The notes: generated by a model from the sequence alone, not told the origin. Shown: positions 29,158-39,745, counted from the first letter of the stretch. The stretch is 64,000 nt of DNA from Methylomonas sp. (GCA_002928965.1 PERU01000018.1:1-64000), one strand, 5' to 3'. Translations and numbers: made by a program.

Positions 29158-29345
29158 TGAGATCTCCCGCCTGCGCCGTCTGATGCTTTCGTCCTTGAAC
29201 CGGAGGTTCAAGTGGAAACCAAATCCAGTCAATCAGGCTTCCTGAATAAACAGGCATGCACACCATGAAAGGCAAAAAGTTTCCGGGGTAAAAACAGGTT
29301 CAGGAAACACCCAGCACTGCTCGAACGCCGCAGGAGATAGGGCAG
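29158..29345 (-). ncRNA. ssrS: 6S RNA
   Basis: Regulates sigma70 RNA polymerase by mimicking an open promoter. On the minus strand the segment starts near ATCTCCTGCGGCGTTCG and ends GCGCAGGCGGGAGATCTC, forming a long closing stem. It contains the conserved TTGAACC-x3-GGTTCAA hairpin (29196-29211 as read on plus) close to the 3' side, as in E. coli 6S. About 188 nt, the normal size. It lies directly downstream of zapA, the conserved position in gammaproteobacteria. The ends are estimated to a few bases. Confidence 0.87.
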
Positions 29346-29360
29346 GCATTGTAAACAGGT

Positions 29361-29645
29361 TTAGGGATTTTCTAAAACGTTTTCTATTTTTTGGCGCAAA
29401 TCAATCAGACGAGTGCAGATGTCGAGGTCGTTGGCACTGCCTTTGATGGTGCTGGCCAGATTCAACGCTGCTAATACGGCTATTCGGTCTGCGCCTGCCA
29501 CTTTGCCGGTATCGCGGATTTTGCGCATTTGCTTATCCAACTCTTCAGCGGTATTGATCAGACCGGCTTGTTCTTCCGGTGCGCAGGCAATTTTGTACTC
29601 TTTGCCGAGAATATTCAGCGATACAGCTTGGGTCGGTCTGCTCAT
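29361..29645 (-). CDS. zapA: Cell division protein ZapA
   Basis: Bundles FtsZ filaments at the division ring. 94 residues, N-terminal VSLNILGKEYKIACAPEEQ, then a long coiled coil, typical ZapA. Its ATG overlaps the stop of the upstream coiled-coil gene (ATGA); 6S RNA follows 16 bp after the stop. Complete. Confidence 0.93.
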   Translation of the reverse strand: MSRPTQAVSLNILGKEYKIACAPEEQAGLINTAEELDKQMRKIRDTGKVAGADRIAVLAALNLASTIKGSANDLDICTRLIDLRQKIENVLENP

Positions 29646-29869
29646 GAGTCGTGTTCCATTGCTTTTAAACGGGCAATCATCGCCTCGACGCGGGCGCGGG
29701 CCAGAGTGGTTTTTTCCAGTAATTTGGCTTTTTCCTTAACCAAGGCATCCTGTTTTACTTTAAGCGACTTGTTTTCGTTTTTCATTTGCGCAAATTGTGC
29801 AATCAACGTATCCAGTTTCGCTTCCAGCGCTGCCAATTCGGTTGATGGGTCTTGTTCTGATTGTGACAT
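29642..29869 (-). CDS. ZapB-like coiled-coil protein (TIGR02449 family)
   Basis: 75 residues, almost wholly coiled coil (LEAKLDTLIAQFAQMKNENKS...LLEKTTLARARVEAMIARLKAM). Small proteins of this type precede zapA in many gammaproteobacteria and are thought to work with it in division. Divergent from ygfB, with both promoters in the 110-bp gap. Confidence 0.88.
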   Translation of the reverse strand: MSQSEQDPSTELAALEAKLDTLIAQFAQMKNENKSLKVKQDALVKEKAKLLEKTTLARARVEAMIARLKAMEHDS

Positions 29870-29980
29870 AGCAATTTAGGTTGGCCGATAAGACATTAAA
29901 ATCATCCAAAATGGCGAACAATGTTAGCATAAGCGCCGGTTTTAAACAGCTTTAACACAAGTAAGCAAGATAGGAAAATC

Positions 29981-30505
29981 ATGTATCAGGCTGTCAACAC
30001 AGTATTGGAAAAATATGATGCCGATATGGGCGCGGCAGAGGCGCACGGCATTGCTGTAGGCATGTTATGTGTCGAACTCAAGGCCGATGTGCAAAATTGG
30101 TTGCATGAACTGTTTGTCGAACAAAACGATTTAACGGCTGAAGACCAAACCATCATGGTGGATTTGTTCGAGCGTAGCCGAGAACTACTTGATCCGGAAA
30201 CAGAGGAATTCAGTTTCGATTTGTTGCTGCCGGACGATGATGAGTCGCTTAGCGAGCAGGTCGAAGCGTTGCGTGTCTGGTGTCAGGGGTTTCTGTTTGG
30301 GGTGGGTTATGCACACACCAGTGCCGAATGGCCGGGCGATAGCGCCGAAGTGATGCGGGATTTGATCGAACTGACCAAAATCGACAGCGATGTCGACGGC
30401 GATGATGATGAAGCGGCATTGATTGAAATCCATGAATATCTCCGGGCAGCGGTACTGACAGTGCGCGATCAATTTGCTGAATCTAAAAACACTTCAATGC
30501 ACTGA
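29981..30505 (+). CDS. ygfB: UPF0149 family protein YgfB
   Basis: 174 residues, acidic, with the YgfB pattern GAAEAHGIAVGMLC at the N terminus and VWCQGFLFGVGYA later. Widely conserved first gene of the ygfB-pepP-ubiH cluster, as here. YgfB homologues are linked to regulation of cell-wall/antibiotic responses in Pseudomonas; here the role is only inferred. Confidence 0.92.
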   Translation: MYQAVNTVLEKYDADMGAAEAHGIAVGMLCVELKADVQNWLHELFVEQNDLTAEDQTIMVDLFERSRELLDPETEEFSFDLLLPDDDESLSEQVEALRVWCQGFLFGVGYAHTSAEWPGDSAEVMRDLIELTKIDSDVDGDDDEAALIEIHEYLRAAVLTVRDQFAESKNTSMH

Positions 30506-30518
30506 CAGGTAGTTGCTG

Positions 30519-31826
30519 ATGAAACAAGCCGAGTTTAAAAAACGCCGCGCCACGCTGATGAAGCAAATCGGCAAAGGCAATATCGCCATCATTGCCAGTG
30601 CTCCGCATCAGACCCGAAATCGCGATGTACATTATCCCTACCGGCAGGACAGTGATTTTTATTACCTGACCGGTTTCAATGAAGCCGAATCGCTGGCGGT
30701 GTTTATTCCCGGTCGCGAACAGGGCGAATACGTGCTGTTCTGCCGCGAATTCGACGAGAAAAAAGCCTTGTGGGAAGGTGCTCATGCGGGTTTGGAAGGG
30801 GCGACCAAACACTTCGAAGCCGATGATTCCTTCCCCATCGATGATCTGGACGACATTTTGCCGGGCATGCTGGAAAATAAAAGCAAGGTGTTTTACCCCA
30901 TGGGTAAAGACAGCGAGCTGGATCACAAGCTGTTGGACTGGATCAATCACATTCGCAAACAATCGCGTTCCGGGGTAACTGCACCGGGTGAACTGGTGTC
31001 GCTGGAGCATGTGCTGCATGAAATGCGCTTGTTTAAAAGTCCGGAAGAATTAAAACTGATGCGGCGTGCAGCGGAAGTCTCGGCGCGTGCGCATGTGCGA
31101 GCCATGAAAGCCTGCAAAGCGGGACTGTATGAATATCAAATTGAAGCCGAACTGATACACGAATTCATTCAGGACGGCTTGCGGGCGGTTGCCTATCCAT
31201 CGATTGTGGCGGGCGGCAAAAATGCCTGTGTACTGCATTACATCGAAAACAAGGACAAATTACGTAAAGGTGATTTGCTGCTGATTGACGCCGGCGTGGA
31301 ATGTGACCACTATGCGGCGGACATTACCCGCACCTTTCCGGTGTCCGGCACATTCAGCGAACCGCAAAAATTGCTGTATCAGTTGGTACTGGATGCCCAG
31401 GCTGCAGCGCTGGAACAGATCAAACCCGGCGTGCCCTGGAACAAAGCCCATGAAGCGTCGGTCGAGGTGCTGACCAAAGGTCTGGTAGGGCTGGGATTGC
31501 TAAAAGGCAAAGTCAAAAAGCTGATCAAAGACGAAAAATATAAACAGTTTTACATGCACCGCATCGGCCACTGGCTGGGCATGGATGTGCATGATGTCGG
31601 CGATTACAAAATCAAGGATGAATGGCGTTTTCTGGAAGCGGGCATGGTGCTGACCGTTGAGCCGGGTCTGTATGTGCCAGCCGATTGCGAGACTGTGGAT
31701 GTTCAGTGGCGAGGGATTGGGATTCGGATTGAGGATGATGTATTGGTGACCAAGCACGGTCATGAGATTTTAACGTCGGCTGTGCCGAAAAGCATTGCTG
31801 ATATTGAAGCCTTGATGCAGGGGTAA
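30519..31826 (+). CDS. pepP: Xaa-Pro aminopeptidase
   Basis: Removes N-terminal residues before proline. 435 residues from ATG 30519; a TTG two codons earlier is rejected. Creatinase-type N-terminal domain then a pita-bread metalloprotease with both-metal ligands visible: DAGVECDHYAADITRTF (two Asp), HRIGHWLGMDVHD (His), VEPGLYVP (Glu) and IRIEDDVLV (Glu). Second gene of the ygfB-pepP-ubiH operon, three bases before ubiH. Confidence 0.95.
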   Translation: MKQAEFKKRRATLMKQIGKGNIAIIASAPHQTRNRDVHYPYRQDSDFYYLTGFNEAESLAVFIPGREQGEYVLFCREFDEKKALWEGAHAGLEGATKHFEADDSFPIDDLDDILPGMLENKSKVFYPMGKDSELDHKLLDWINHIRKQSRSGVTAPGELVSLEHVLHEMRLFKSPEELKLMRRAAEVSARAHVRAMKACKAGLYEYQIEAELIHEFIQDGLRAVAYPSIVAGGKNACVLHYIENKDKLRKGDLLLIDAGVECDHYAADITRTFPVSGTFSEPQKLLYQLVLDAQAAALEQIKPGVPWNKAHEASVEVLTKGLVGLGLLKGKVKKLIKDEKYKQFYMHRIGHWLGMDVHDVGDYKIKDEWRFLEAGMVLTVEPGLYVPADCETVDVQWRGIGIRIEDDVLVTKHGHEILTSAVPKSIADIEALMQG

Positions 31827-31829
31827 ATC

Positions 31830-33044
31830 ATGCAAAGTCATTTTGATCTGATCATTGTCGGGGCCGGTTTGGCTGGCAACTGTCTGGCTCTGGCGCTAAA
31901 AGACAGTGGCCTGAATATCGCCATTGTGGAAGCATCCAGTCGTGAACAGTTGCGGGATTCGCCGGCAGGAGATAGAGCCTTGGCTTTGGCCGCCGGCACG
32001 GTGGAATTGTTGGATTCGATGGGTGCTTGGGCGGGCGTGGCGGATAAGGCCACCGCCATCAAGAATATCCATATTTCCGATCGCGGTCATTTTGGTAAAA
32101 CCCGTTTGTCGTCTGCCGCGAATGGCGTACCTGCTTTAGGGTATGTGATTGCGGCGCGGGACATTGAATCACATCTGACCGATCTGGTTGCTCAAACGGC
32201 CTCGACCTGTTTGTATGAAACCCGAGTGGCGGGTTTGATGTCCGGCACTGATGCAATAAATGTCAGTTTGAAGCAATACAATCAGTCGCTGAATCTGACA
32301 TCGCGACTGTTGGTGGGCGCCGACGGCGGACAATCGACAGTGCGTAAATTACTGGATATTCCTCAGCAAATCACTGAATACGGGCAGACTGCTTTGGTTA
32401 CCACCGTCCAGGCCGGTTTGCCGCATCAACATACCGCTTATGAGCGATTTACCGAGCAAGGTCCGCTGGCATTTTTGCCGGTTTCCGGTCGGAATATCTC
32501 GGTGGTCTGGACGCGTAAACACGAGCAGGCCGAAGCCTTGATGGCAGGTGGCGAAGCGGAGTTTCTGGCCGAATTGCAGGATTGTTTTGGCTATCGATTG
32601 GGAGCGTTAAAACTGGTGGCTCCTCGGCGTGCGTTTCCATTGAGTCTGATTCGCGCAGAGAGCATGGTGTCTGGTCGTGCAGTGATTATTGGTAATGCTG
32701 TTCATCAATTGCATCCGGTGGCCGGACAAGGCTTTAATCTGGGTATTCGTGATGTGGCTGAATTGGCTGAGCGTTTGTTAAGTCAACACGGTAAGCAAGG
32801 TGATGTTGGCGATGCCGATTTTTTGAATGCCTATGTCAGGGAGCGGCTGGAAGATCACCGGAAGACCATAGGCTTCACCAATAATCTGGTGCATATCTTT
32901 TCGAATGACTGGTTGCCGGTTGCGGCATTGCGCAATACCGGTTTGACCTTATTGGATCATTTGCCGTTTGCCAAAAAAATCCTCACCCGTCATGCGATGG
33001 GGCTGGCTAAACCCTTGCCCAAGTTAGGCAATCAAGGGGGGTAG
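31830..33044 (+). CDS. ubiH: 2-octaprenyl-6-methoxyphenol hydroxylase UbiH
   Basis: FAD monooxygenase of ubiquinone ring hydroxylation. 404 residues. FAD motif IIVGAGLAGNCLALAL at 8-23, middle signature VGADGGQSTVRKLL, and the second flavin motif GNAVHQLHPVAGQGFNLG. The conserved genes before it (ygfB, pepP) favour UbiH over the close paralogues UbiF and UbiI; UbiI could be read as an alternative by sequence alone. Membrane-associated by family. Confidence 0.9.
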   Translation: MQSHFDLIIVGAGLAGNCLALALKDSGLNIAIVEASSREQLRDSPAGDRALALAAGTVELLDSMGAWAGVADKATAIKNIHISDRGHFGKTRLSSAANGVPALGYVIAARDIESHLTDLVAQTASTCLYETRVAGLMSGTDAINVSLKQYNQSLNLTSRLLVGADGGQSTVRKLLDIPQQITEYGQTALVTTVQAGLPHQHTAYERFTEQGPLAFLPVSGRNISVVWTRKHEQAEALMAGGEAEFLAELQDCFGYRLGALKLVAPRRAFPLSLIRAESMVSGRAVIIGNAVHQLHPVAGQGFNLGIRDVAELAERLLSQHGKQGDVGDADFLNAYVRERLEDHRKTIGFTNNLVHIFSNDWLPVAALRNTGLTLLDHLPFAKKILTRHAMGLAKPLPKLGNQGG

Positions 33045-33056
33045 GTTGGGGGAGTT

Positions 33057-33542
33057 ATGCTAATTACCTGTTTACGTCATGCCACTGCCCAGATGCAGAT
33101 GATGTCGATAAACGATGCCGAACGTGAATTGATAAAAAAAGGCGTAAGCCAAATTCGCCGCGTCGCTAAATTTTGTCACAAGAATGGTTTATTGCCGACC
33201 TCGTTATATTCCAGTCCCTTGGTCCGCGCCGAACAGACGGCAAATTTATTGCAGGCCTATTTGCCCGATTGTCCGGTCGTTCAGGTTGTTGACTGGTTGG
33301 CGTTGGGCTTTGAGCCGCTAAATACCTGTGCCTCGCTCAGAATGCTGGAAAAATCGGGCAGCAAAGATGTCTGGTTGGTAGGTCATGAACCGGATATATC
33401 CGGATTGCTGGCGCGATTGCTCAATGCGCCGAAAGATTTTATCGAAATTAAAAAAGCCTCACTGACGCGTATTCAAGTCGATTTTTCCAACCCTTCGAAA
33501 TCACAGTTATTATGGACAATTCCGTGTGGTTTGATGCATTGA
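33057..33542 (+). CDS. sixA: Phosphohistidine phosphatase SixA
   Basis: 161-residue histidine phosphatase. RHA motif at residues 7-9 (LRHATA), SSPLVRAEQTANLL and VGHEPDISGLL with the second His give the catalytic core. SixA removes phosphate from histidine in phosphotransfer proteins (for example PTSNtr). Follows ubiH by 12 bp. Confidence 0.9.
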   Translation: MLITCLRHATAQMQMMSINDAERELIKKGVSQIRRVAKFCHKNGLLPTSLYSSPLVRAEQTANLLQAYLPDCPVVQVVDWLALGFEPLNTCASLRMLEKSGSKDVWLVGHEPDISGLLARLLNAPKDFIEIKKASLTRIQVDFSNPSKSQLLWTIPCGLMH

Positions 33543-33643
33543 AGCGTTTGGGTTTTGGTGCTTGATTTATGGAAAAGGCTTGGTTAACTAAGGTTGGAGA
33601 TACAGGATTATGGTTATTTCCAGTCTCTATGGGTTGTTTTATG

Positions 33644-33671
33644 GCGACAGACGCGTTATAGGGTTTATAAT
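33644..33671 (+). promoter_or_regulatory. Candidate secA promoter
   Basis: -10 TATAAT (33666-33671) is a perfect consensus; -35-like GCGACA (33644-33649) lies 16 bp upstream. It places the start about 30 bp before the secA ATG. Confidence 0.55.
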
Positions 33672-33706
33672 CGCTAGCTTTGAATTCAACACACATTGGA
33701 AGTATC

Positions 33707-36460
33707 ATGCTGGGTAAGCTGGTTAAATTGGTAATTGGTAGCCGTAATGACAGGCTTATCAAGAGAAAACGCAAGCTGGTCAAAAAAGTCAACGTCTTGG
33801 CTGCAGACTACGAAAAACTCTCCGACGCGGCTTTAAAAGCCAAAACTGAGGAATTTCGTGATCGTCTGACGCAAGGTGAAAAACTCGACAATCTGATACC
33901 CGAAGCTTTTGCAGTCGTGCGTGAAGCCTCTACCCGCGTATTCGGTATGCGGCATTTCGATGTGCAGTTGATCGGCGGTATGGTGTTGCACAGCGGTAAA
34001 ATCGCCGAAATGAAAACCGGTGAGGGTAAAACCCTGATGGCAACCTTGGCCGCTTATTTGAATGCTCTGCCAGCCAAAGGGGTGCATGTCGTTACCGTCA
34101 ACGACTATCTTGCCCGCCGTGACGCCGATACCATGGGCAAACTCTACGGCTTTTTAGGTTTGACCACCGGCGTGATTGTCAGCGACCTGGATCACGACCA
34201 ACGTAAATCAGCCTACGCAGCGGATATTACCTACGGCACCAATAACGAATTCGGTTTCGATTATCTGCGAGACAACATGGCTTTCAGCCTGGAGCAGAAA
34301 GTTCAGCGTGATTTGAACTTTGCGATTGTCGATGAGGTAGATTCCATTTTGATCGACGAAGCCAGAACGCCGCTGATCATTTCCGGTCAGGCAGAAGGCA
34401 GTACCGATATTTATCTGAAAACCAATCAGGTGATTCCTTACCTGACCCGTCAGGAAAAAGCCGACGATCCTGAAATGCAGGATCAAATGCCCGGCGATTT
34501 TTTCGTCGATGAAAAATCCCGTCAGGTGCATTTGACTGAATCCGGTTACGAACGGGTCGAGCATATGCTGGCCGATCTGGGCTTGATTCAGGAAGGCTCC
34601 ACACTGTATGACCCCGCCAACATCCGCTTGATGCATTACCTGAATGCGTCATTGCGTGGACATGTTCTGTTTCAAAAAGACGTGGATTATGTGGTCAGGA
34701 ATGATCAAATCATCATCGTCGATGAATTTACCGGTCGGATGATGACCGGACGGCGTTGGTCGGAGGGTCTGCATCAGGCCATCGAAGCCAAAGAAGGTGT
34801 GACCATTCAGAATGAAAACCAGACGCTGGCGTCGATTACCTTCCAGAACTATTTCCGGTTGTACAACAAACTGTCCGGTATGACCGGCACAGCTGATACC
34901 GAAGCGTTTGAGCTGAATAAAATTTACGGTTTGGAAGTGGTGGTGATTCCCACTCACAGACCGATGGTTCGCAAGGACATGGGCGATTTGGTCTACTTAT
35001 CGGCGCGTGAAAAATACAACGCGGTTATCGAAGACATCAAAGATTGCTTCAAACGCGGCCAGCCAGTCCTGGTGGGCACTACCTCCATCGAGAAATCCGA
35101 GCTGATTTCAGCTTTGCTCAAACAGCACAATATTCCGCACGAGGTTTTGAACGCCAAGCAACACGAACGCGAAGCGCACATTGTCGAAAATGCCGGTATG
35201 CCGGGTGCGGTGACCATCGCCACCAACATGGCCGGTCGAGGAACCGACATCGTTTTGGGCGGTAATTTAAGCGCTGAACTGAGCGCCTTGGGCGAAGATC
35301 TTGGCAATGCCGAAAAAGAAGCGATTCGAGCGGCTTGGCAAAAACGTCACGAACAAGTGGTGGCGGCAGGTGGTTTGCATGTGATCGGTTCCGAGAGGCA
35401 TGAGTCCCGCCGTATCGATAACCAGCTGCGCGGTCGTTCCGGTCGTCAGGGTGACCCCGGTTCATCACGTTTTTATCTGTCGCTAGAAGATGATTTGATG
35501 CGTATTTTTGCATCGGATCGTGTCGCCGGTTTGATGCAAAAACTCGGTATGGAAGAAGGCGAGGCCATCGAACATCCATGGGTAACGCGTTCCATTGAAA
35601 GTGCCCAGCGTAAAGTCGAAGGCCGCAACTTTGACATTCGTAAAGAAATTCTGGCGTATGACGATGTCGCCAATGATCAACGTAAAGTGGTCTATGCGCA
35701 GCGTAACGAACTGATGGCAGCAGAACACATCAACGACATTATTTCGGCGATTCGCAATGATGTGATCAATGATGTGGTTACCCAATACATTCCGCCCAAA
35801 ACCATGGAAGAGCAATGGGATGTTCATGGTCTGGAGTTGCATTTACAGCAGGAATTGAACCTGTTCATGCCGATTGTGGAAATGTTGAATAATGATCGTA
35901 CGTTGAATGAGCCTAAATTGCGGCAATTGATCATCGAAAAAGCTGCGCAGGAAAGCGATGCCAAAGCTGATTCTATCGGTGTCGATGTCATCAGGCATTT
36001 CGAAAAGTCTGTCATGCTGCAAGTGTTGGATAATAGCTGGAAAGAACATTTGGCCGCCATGGATCAGTTACGTCAGGGTATCCATTTGCGTGGCTATGGG
36101 CAGAAAGATCCGAAGCAGGAATACAAGCGTGAAGCCTTTGAAATGTTCAATAGTTTGCTGGAACATATCAAGCTGGAAGTGGTGACTATTCTGGCCAAAG
36201 TGCAGGTTACCCGCGAAGAGGATGTCAAAGTCATAGATGAACAGCGTCAGGCACCTATAGAAATGCATTATGAGCATGCCGAAGCGCATTCTGCATTCGA
36301 AACTGAAGCACAAGAGGACGCTGGACAGCCATTGGCGGATAATAATGCTCAAGTCAGCGAGCAGCCGTTTGTCAGGGATACGCAAAAAGTGGGTCGTAAC
36401 GATCCATGTCCATGCGGTTCAGGCAAAAAATATAAGCAGTGCCACGGCAAATTAACCTAG
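33707..36460 (+). CDS. secA: Preprotein translocase ATPase SecA
   Basis: Motor of the Sec export pathway. 917 residues from ATG 33707 with a GGAAG Shine-Dalgarno; the TTG nine codons upstream is rejected. Walker A MKTGEGKT with K108, as in E. coli. Other landmarks: [39 protein letters not shown] and [17 protein letters not shown]. The C-terminal zinc SecB-binding tail is intact ([18 protein letters not shown]). No secM-like leader was noticed upstream. Confidence 0.98.
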   Translation: MLGKLVKLVIGSRNDRLIKRKRKLVKKVNVLAADYEKLSDAALKAKTEEFRDRLTQGEKLDNLIPEAFAVVREASTRVFGMRHFDVQLIGGMVLHSGKIAEMKTGEGKTLMATLAAYLNALPAKGVHVVTVNDYLARRDADTMGKLYGFLGLTTGVIVSDLDHDQRKSAYAADITYGTNNEFGFDYLRDNMAFSLEQKVQRDLNFAIVDEVDSILIDEARTPLIISGQAEGSTDIYLKTNQVIPYLTRQEKADDPEMQDQMPGDFFVDEKSRQVHLTESGYERVEHMLADLGLIQEGSTLYDPANIRLMHYLNASLRGHVLFQKDVDYVVRNDQIIIVDEFTGRMMTGRRWSEGLHQAIEAKEGVTIQNENQTLASITFQNYFRLYNKLSGMTGTADTEAFELNKIYGLEVVVIPTHRPMVRKDMGDLVYLSAREKYNAVIEDIKDCFKRGQPVLVGTTSIEKSELISALLKQHNIPHEVLNAKQHEREAHIVENAGMPGAVTIATNMAGRGTDIVLGGNLSAELSALGEDLGNAEKEAIRAAWQKRHEQVVAAGGLHVIGSERHESRRIDNQLRGRSGRQGDPGSSRFYLSLEDDLMRIFASDRVAGLMQKLGMEEGEAIEHPWVTRSIESAQRKVEGRNFDIRKEILAYDDVANDQRKVVYAQRNELMAAEHINDIISAIRNDVINDVVTQYIPPKTMEEQWDVHGLELHLQQELNLFMPIVEMLNNDRTLNEPKLRQLIIEKAAQESDAKADSIGVDVIRHFEKSVMLQVLDNSWKEHLAAMDQLRQGIHLRGYGQKDPKQEYKREAFEMFNSLLEHIKLEVVTILAKVQVTREEDVKVIDEQRQAPIEMHYEHAEAHSAFETEAQEDAGQPLADNNAQVSEQPFVRDTQKVGRNDPCPCGSGKKYKQCHGKLT

Positions 36461-36489
36461 AAATTCATGTGATTGTCGGGTTAGTAAAC

Positions 36490-36521
36490 CTGCGTCAGAG
36501 TTGAAAAGCTGGCGCATTTTT
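36490..36521 (+). terminator. Rho-independent terminator after secA
   Basis: TGCGTCAG (36491-36498) pairs with CTGGCGCA (36509-36516, one G-T pair), then five T. Confidence 0.75.
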
Positions 36522-36525
36522 CTAC

Positions 36526-36594
36526 CTGATTATAAATACGCTTCAACAACAATGTCTTTCCGGCATACCCTTCGGGGCTCAAGTGGATTGCCGG
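36526..36594. repeat. Dispersed palindromic repeat, copy 1
   Basis: ACCTGATTATAAATACG-type head then a CCGGCA...TGCCGG block (36560-36594). The 35-base block is nearly identical (about 33/35) to the reverse complement of 53490-53524, and the head is also present at 53447 in direct orientation. A weaker copy lies near 50715. Confidence 0.7.
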
Positions 36595-36674
36595 AATCCA
36601 CACCTCATGGATGTGCTCGGCGCACACCAACCATGGCTTATGGATCTCGGCAATCCCTGCCGAGATGACGATTT

Positions 36675-36701
36675 TTGACTTAACTGATTGATCTTTATAA
36701 T
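36675..36701 (+). promoter_or_regulatory. Candidate glgP promoter
   Basis: TTGACT (36675-36680), 15-bp spacer, TATAAT (36696-36701). Strong boxes with a slightly short spacer, 66 bp before the glgP start. Confidence 0.6.
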
Positions 36702-36766
36702 TAGATTTTTGCTTAAGATCTAGCTACGTAGCCATTCAAATTTCTCATCAGAGTAGGGTAAAAACG

Positions 36767-39271
36767 ATGCAACATAAAGTCTTCCGTAAAAGTAACCCGA
36801 AAGCCGACATCACCAAGCTTCCCAAACTGGGGATGGAACAAAAGCAGATCACGGCTGATTTCAAACACTACTACAGTCACCGTCTGGGACGCGACGAAAA
36901 CTGCCGCTCACCACATTACGCTTACGAAGCATTATCACTGGCCATCAGCGACCGACTGGTAGAACGCTGGAAAAAAACCTATAACGTGTATCGCGACGAA
37001 GACTGCAAAAAAGCCTTTTACCTGTCGATGGAGTTTTTGATGGGGCGTTCGTTAAGTAACGCCATGTTAAATCTCGGCATAGACGACGAAGTCAGCAAGT
37101 CCTTGTATGACATGGGCTTGGCTGCTGAAGAACTGTTGGAAAGTGAACCCGATGCGGGTTTGGGCAATGGCGGTTTGGGCCGTTTGGCAGCCTGCTTTAT
37201 CGATAGTTGCGCTACTTTGCAATTGCCGGTAACCGGTTACGGTTTGCGCTATGAATATGGCATGTTTACTCAGGAAATCGTCAATGGCGAACAGTTGGAA
37301 AAACCCGACCATTGGTTAAGAAATGGCAATGTCTGGGAGATCGAACGCCCTGAGTACATGACCCGCGTGAAGTTTGGCGGCCGCACCCAAACCCATATCG
37401 ACGAGCACGGCAACAGGCGTACCAGTTGGGTTGATACCCATGATGTGCTGGCCATGCCATACGACACGCCAATCCCAGGCTACAAAAATGGTACCGTCAA
37501 CACTTTGCGCCTATGGAAAGCCATTGCCACTGAAGAATTTAATCTCCAGGAATTCAACGCCGGTGATTATGCAGAAGCGGTGGCGCAAAAAAACACTGCC
37601 GAAAACATCACCATGGTGCTGTACCCGAATGATGCCAACGAAAACGGCAAGGCATTGCGCTTACAGCAACAATACCTGTTGGCCTCAGCCAGTTTGCAGG
37701 ACGTAATCGCCAATTGGGTTGGGCGACATGGCAGAAATTTTTCCAAATTTGCCGAGAAAAACTGCTTCCAGCTTAACGATACTCACCCCAGTATCGCAGT
37801 GGCAGAACTGATGCGCCTATTGATGGATATTCACGGTCAGAGTTGGAACGATGCCTGGAATATTGCCCGTAACACCATGGCATACACCAATCATACGCTG
37901 CTGCCGGAAGCGCTGGAAAAATGGTCTGTCAATCTGATGCAAAGTTTGTTGCCGCGTTTGATGGAAATTATTTTTGAAATCAACGCCCATTTCCTGGCAG
38001 AAGTATCGGCGCATTGGCCGGGCGATAACGGGCGCATGGCCAGAATGTCGCTGATCGAAGAGGGGCACGAAAAACAAGTCCGCATGGCCTATCTGGCGAT
38101 CGTCGGCAGTTTTTCGGTCAATGGTGTCGCCGAACTGCACTCGAAATTGTTAAAAGAAGGCTTGTTCAGAGACTTTTACGAATTGTGGCCGCATAAATTC
38201 AATAACAAAACAAACGGTGTGACCCCCAGACGTTGGCTGGCGGCATGTAATCCGGAGTTGGCGGAATTTATTACTGCCACAATCGGTGATGCCTGGATTA
38301 CCGATTTATCTGAATTGGCCAAACTCAAGCCATATGCCGAAGATGCCGACTTCCGCAAAAAATGGCGGGATTTGAATCAAGCCAGCAAACAGCGTCTGGT
38401 CGATTTCAAAAAATCCGAGCTGGACATTGAAATCAATGTGGATGCGTTGTTCGATGTACAGGTCAAACGGATTCATGAATACAAAAGGCAAATACTCAAT
38501 GTGCTGCATGTGATTCATTTATATGACCGCATCAAACGTGGCGATACCCAAAACTGGGTAGACCGTTGTGTGTTGATTGGCGGCAAAGCCGCGCCCGGTT
38601 ACGTGATGGCGAAAAAAATCATCAAGCTAATCAATAACGTGGCCAATGTCATCAACAATGATCCTGATGTGGGCGATAAACTGAAGTTGATCTTTTTGCC
38701 CAACTACCGGGTTTCCGCGATGGAGAAAATCTGTCCGGGCGCAGATCTGTCCGAGCAAATTTCCACCGCAGGCAAGGAAGCGTCCGGTACCGGTAACATG
38801 AAATTCATGATGAATGGTTCCCTGACCATCGGTACGCTGGATGGAGCGAATATCGAAATTCGCGAAGAAGTTGGGGAAGAAAACTTCTTCCTGTTTGGCT
38901 TGACCGAAGCAGAAGTCGAAGCGTTGCGTCCGCATTACAATCCGCAAGCGTTCATTGATAGGGACACCGATTTGCAAGGCGTGATGCATTTGCTGGAATG
39001 TGGCCACTTCAACCAATTTGAACCGGGTATTTTCGATGATGTGATTGGCTCCATCAAAAGCCCGCACGATCCATGGATGACGATTGCCGATTTTCGTAGC
39101 TATATCGATGCGCAAAAACGTGTCGATCACGCTTGGCGCGATCAGGAACATTGGACCCGCATGAGTATTCTCAATACGGCGGCCAGTGGTAAGTTCTCCA
39201 CCGATCGCACCATCAGTGATTACAACCGGGAAATCTGGAAATTAAGCCCGGTTGACGTTAACAGCAAATAA
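36767..39271 (+). CDS. glgP: Glycogen/starch phosphorylase
   Basis: Releases glucose-1-phosphate from glycogen. 834 residues, usual length. Pyridoxal-phosphate site EASGTGNMKFMMNG with the Schiff-base Lys; other family blocks YLSMEFLMGRSL, GNGGLGRLAACF, RIHEYKRQ. Two-base gap class: trmL starts three bases after the stop, so the two genes are probably co-transcribed although unrelated in function. Confidence 0.97.
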   Translation: MQHKVFRKSNPKADITKLPKLGMEQKQITADFKHYYSHRLGRDENCRSPHYAYEALSLAISDRLVERWKKTYNVYRDEDCKKAFYLSMEFLMGRSLSNAMLNLGIDDEVSKSLYDMGLAAEELLESEPDAGLGNGGLGRLAACFIDSCATLQLPVTGYGLRYEYGMFTQEIVNGEQLEKPDHWLRNGNVWEIERPEYMTRVKFGGRTQTHIDEHGNRRTSWVDTHDVLAMPYDTPIPGYKNGTVNTLRLWKAIATEEFNLQEFNAGDYAEAVAQKNTAENITMVLYPNDANENGKALRLQQQYLLASASLQDVIANWVGRHGRNFSKFAEKNCFQLNDTHPSIAVAELMRLLMDIHGQSWNDAWNIARNTMAYTNHTLLPEALEKWSVNLMQSLLPRLMEIIFEINAHFLAEVSAHWPGDNGRMARMSLIEEGHEKQVRMAYLAIVGSFSVNGVAELHSKLLKEGLFRDFYELWPHKFNNKTNGVTPRRWLAACNPELAEFITATIGDAWITDLSELAKLKPYAEDADFRKKWRDLNQASKQRLVDFKKSELDIEINVDALFDVQVKRIHEYKRQILNVLHVIHLYDRIKRGDTQNWVDRCVLIGGKAAPGYVMAKKIIKLINNVANVINNDPDVGDKLKLIFLPNYRVSAMEKICPGADLSEQISTAGKEASGTGNMKFMMNGSLTIGTLDGANIEIREEVGEENFFLFGLTEAEVEALRPHYNPQAFIDRDTDLQGVMHLLECGHFNQFEPGIFDDVIGSIKSPHDPWMTIADFRSYIDAQKRVDHAWRDQEHWTRMSILNTAASGKFSTDRTISDYNREIWKLSPVDVNSK

Positions 39272-39274
39272 CGC

Positions 39275-39745
39275 ATGCTGGATATTGTCTTGTTTGAGCC
39301 GGAAATTCCGGCAAATACTGGCAACATCATCAGGTTGTGCGCCAACACCGGCGCACACCTGCATTTGATTCAGCCGCTGGGTTTTGAGCTGGACGATAAA
39401 CGCTTGCGTCGGGCCGGGCTGGATTACCATGAGTGGGTCAGTGTCCGGCAGTATGCATCGTTAAATGATTATATCGAGCGAGCCAAACCCAAGCGGGTGT
39501 TTGCCTTAACCACCAAAGGCAGCCAGTGTTACAGCAAAATCAACTTTCAAACCGGCGATGCGCTGTTGTTTGGTCCCGAGTCGCGCGGCTTGCCAGCCGA
39601 GTTATTGAATCAGTACCCCCCTGGCTTGAAGTTGTATTTACCCATGCGTCAAGAAAGCCGCAGCCTCAATCTATCCAATACAGTGTCCATTGTGATGTAT
39701 GAAGCCTGGAAGCAGATGGGGTTTCCGGGTGCGCAGCCACGCTGA
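39275..39745 (+). CDS. trmL: tRNA (cytidine(34)-2'-O)-methyltransferase TrmL
   Basis: SPOUT-class methyltransferase that methylates the wobble ribose of certain tRNA-Leu. 156 residues. Motifs: LFEPEIPANTGNIIRLCANTG, LFGPESRGLP, and the knot-forming SRSLNLSNTVSIVMYE. Starts three bases after glgP. Confidence 0.95.
   Translation: MLDIVLFEPEIPANTGNIIRLCANTGAHLHLIQPLGFELDDKRLRRAGLDYHEWVSVRQYASLNDYIERAKPKRVFALTTKGSQCYSKINFQTGDALLFGPESRGLPAELLNQYPPGLKLYLPMRQESRSLNLSNTVSIVMYEAWKQMGFPGAQPR

Larger units (their letters stand above)
36461..36766. other. secA-glgP intergenic region
   Basis: Contains the secA terminator, a copy of a dispersed repeat (36526-36594) and the glgP promoter. No gene was seen. 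Confidence 0.7.
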
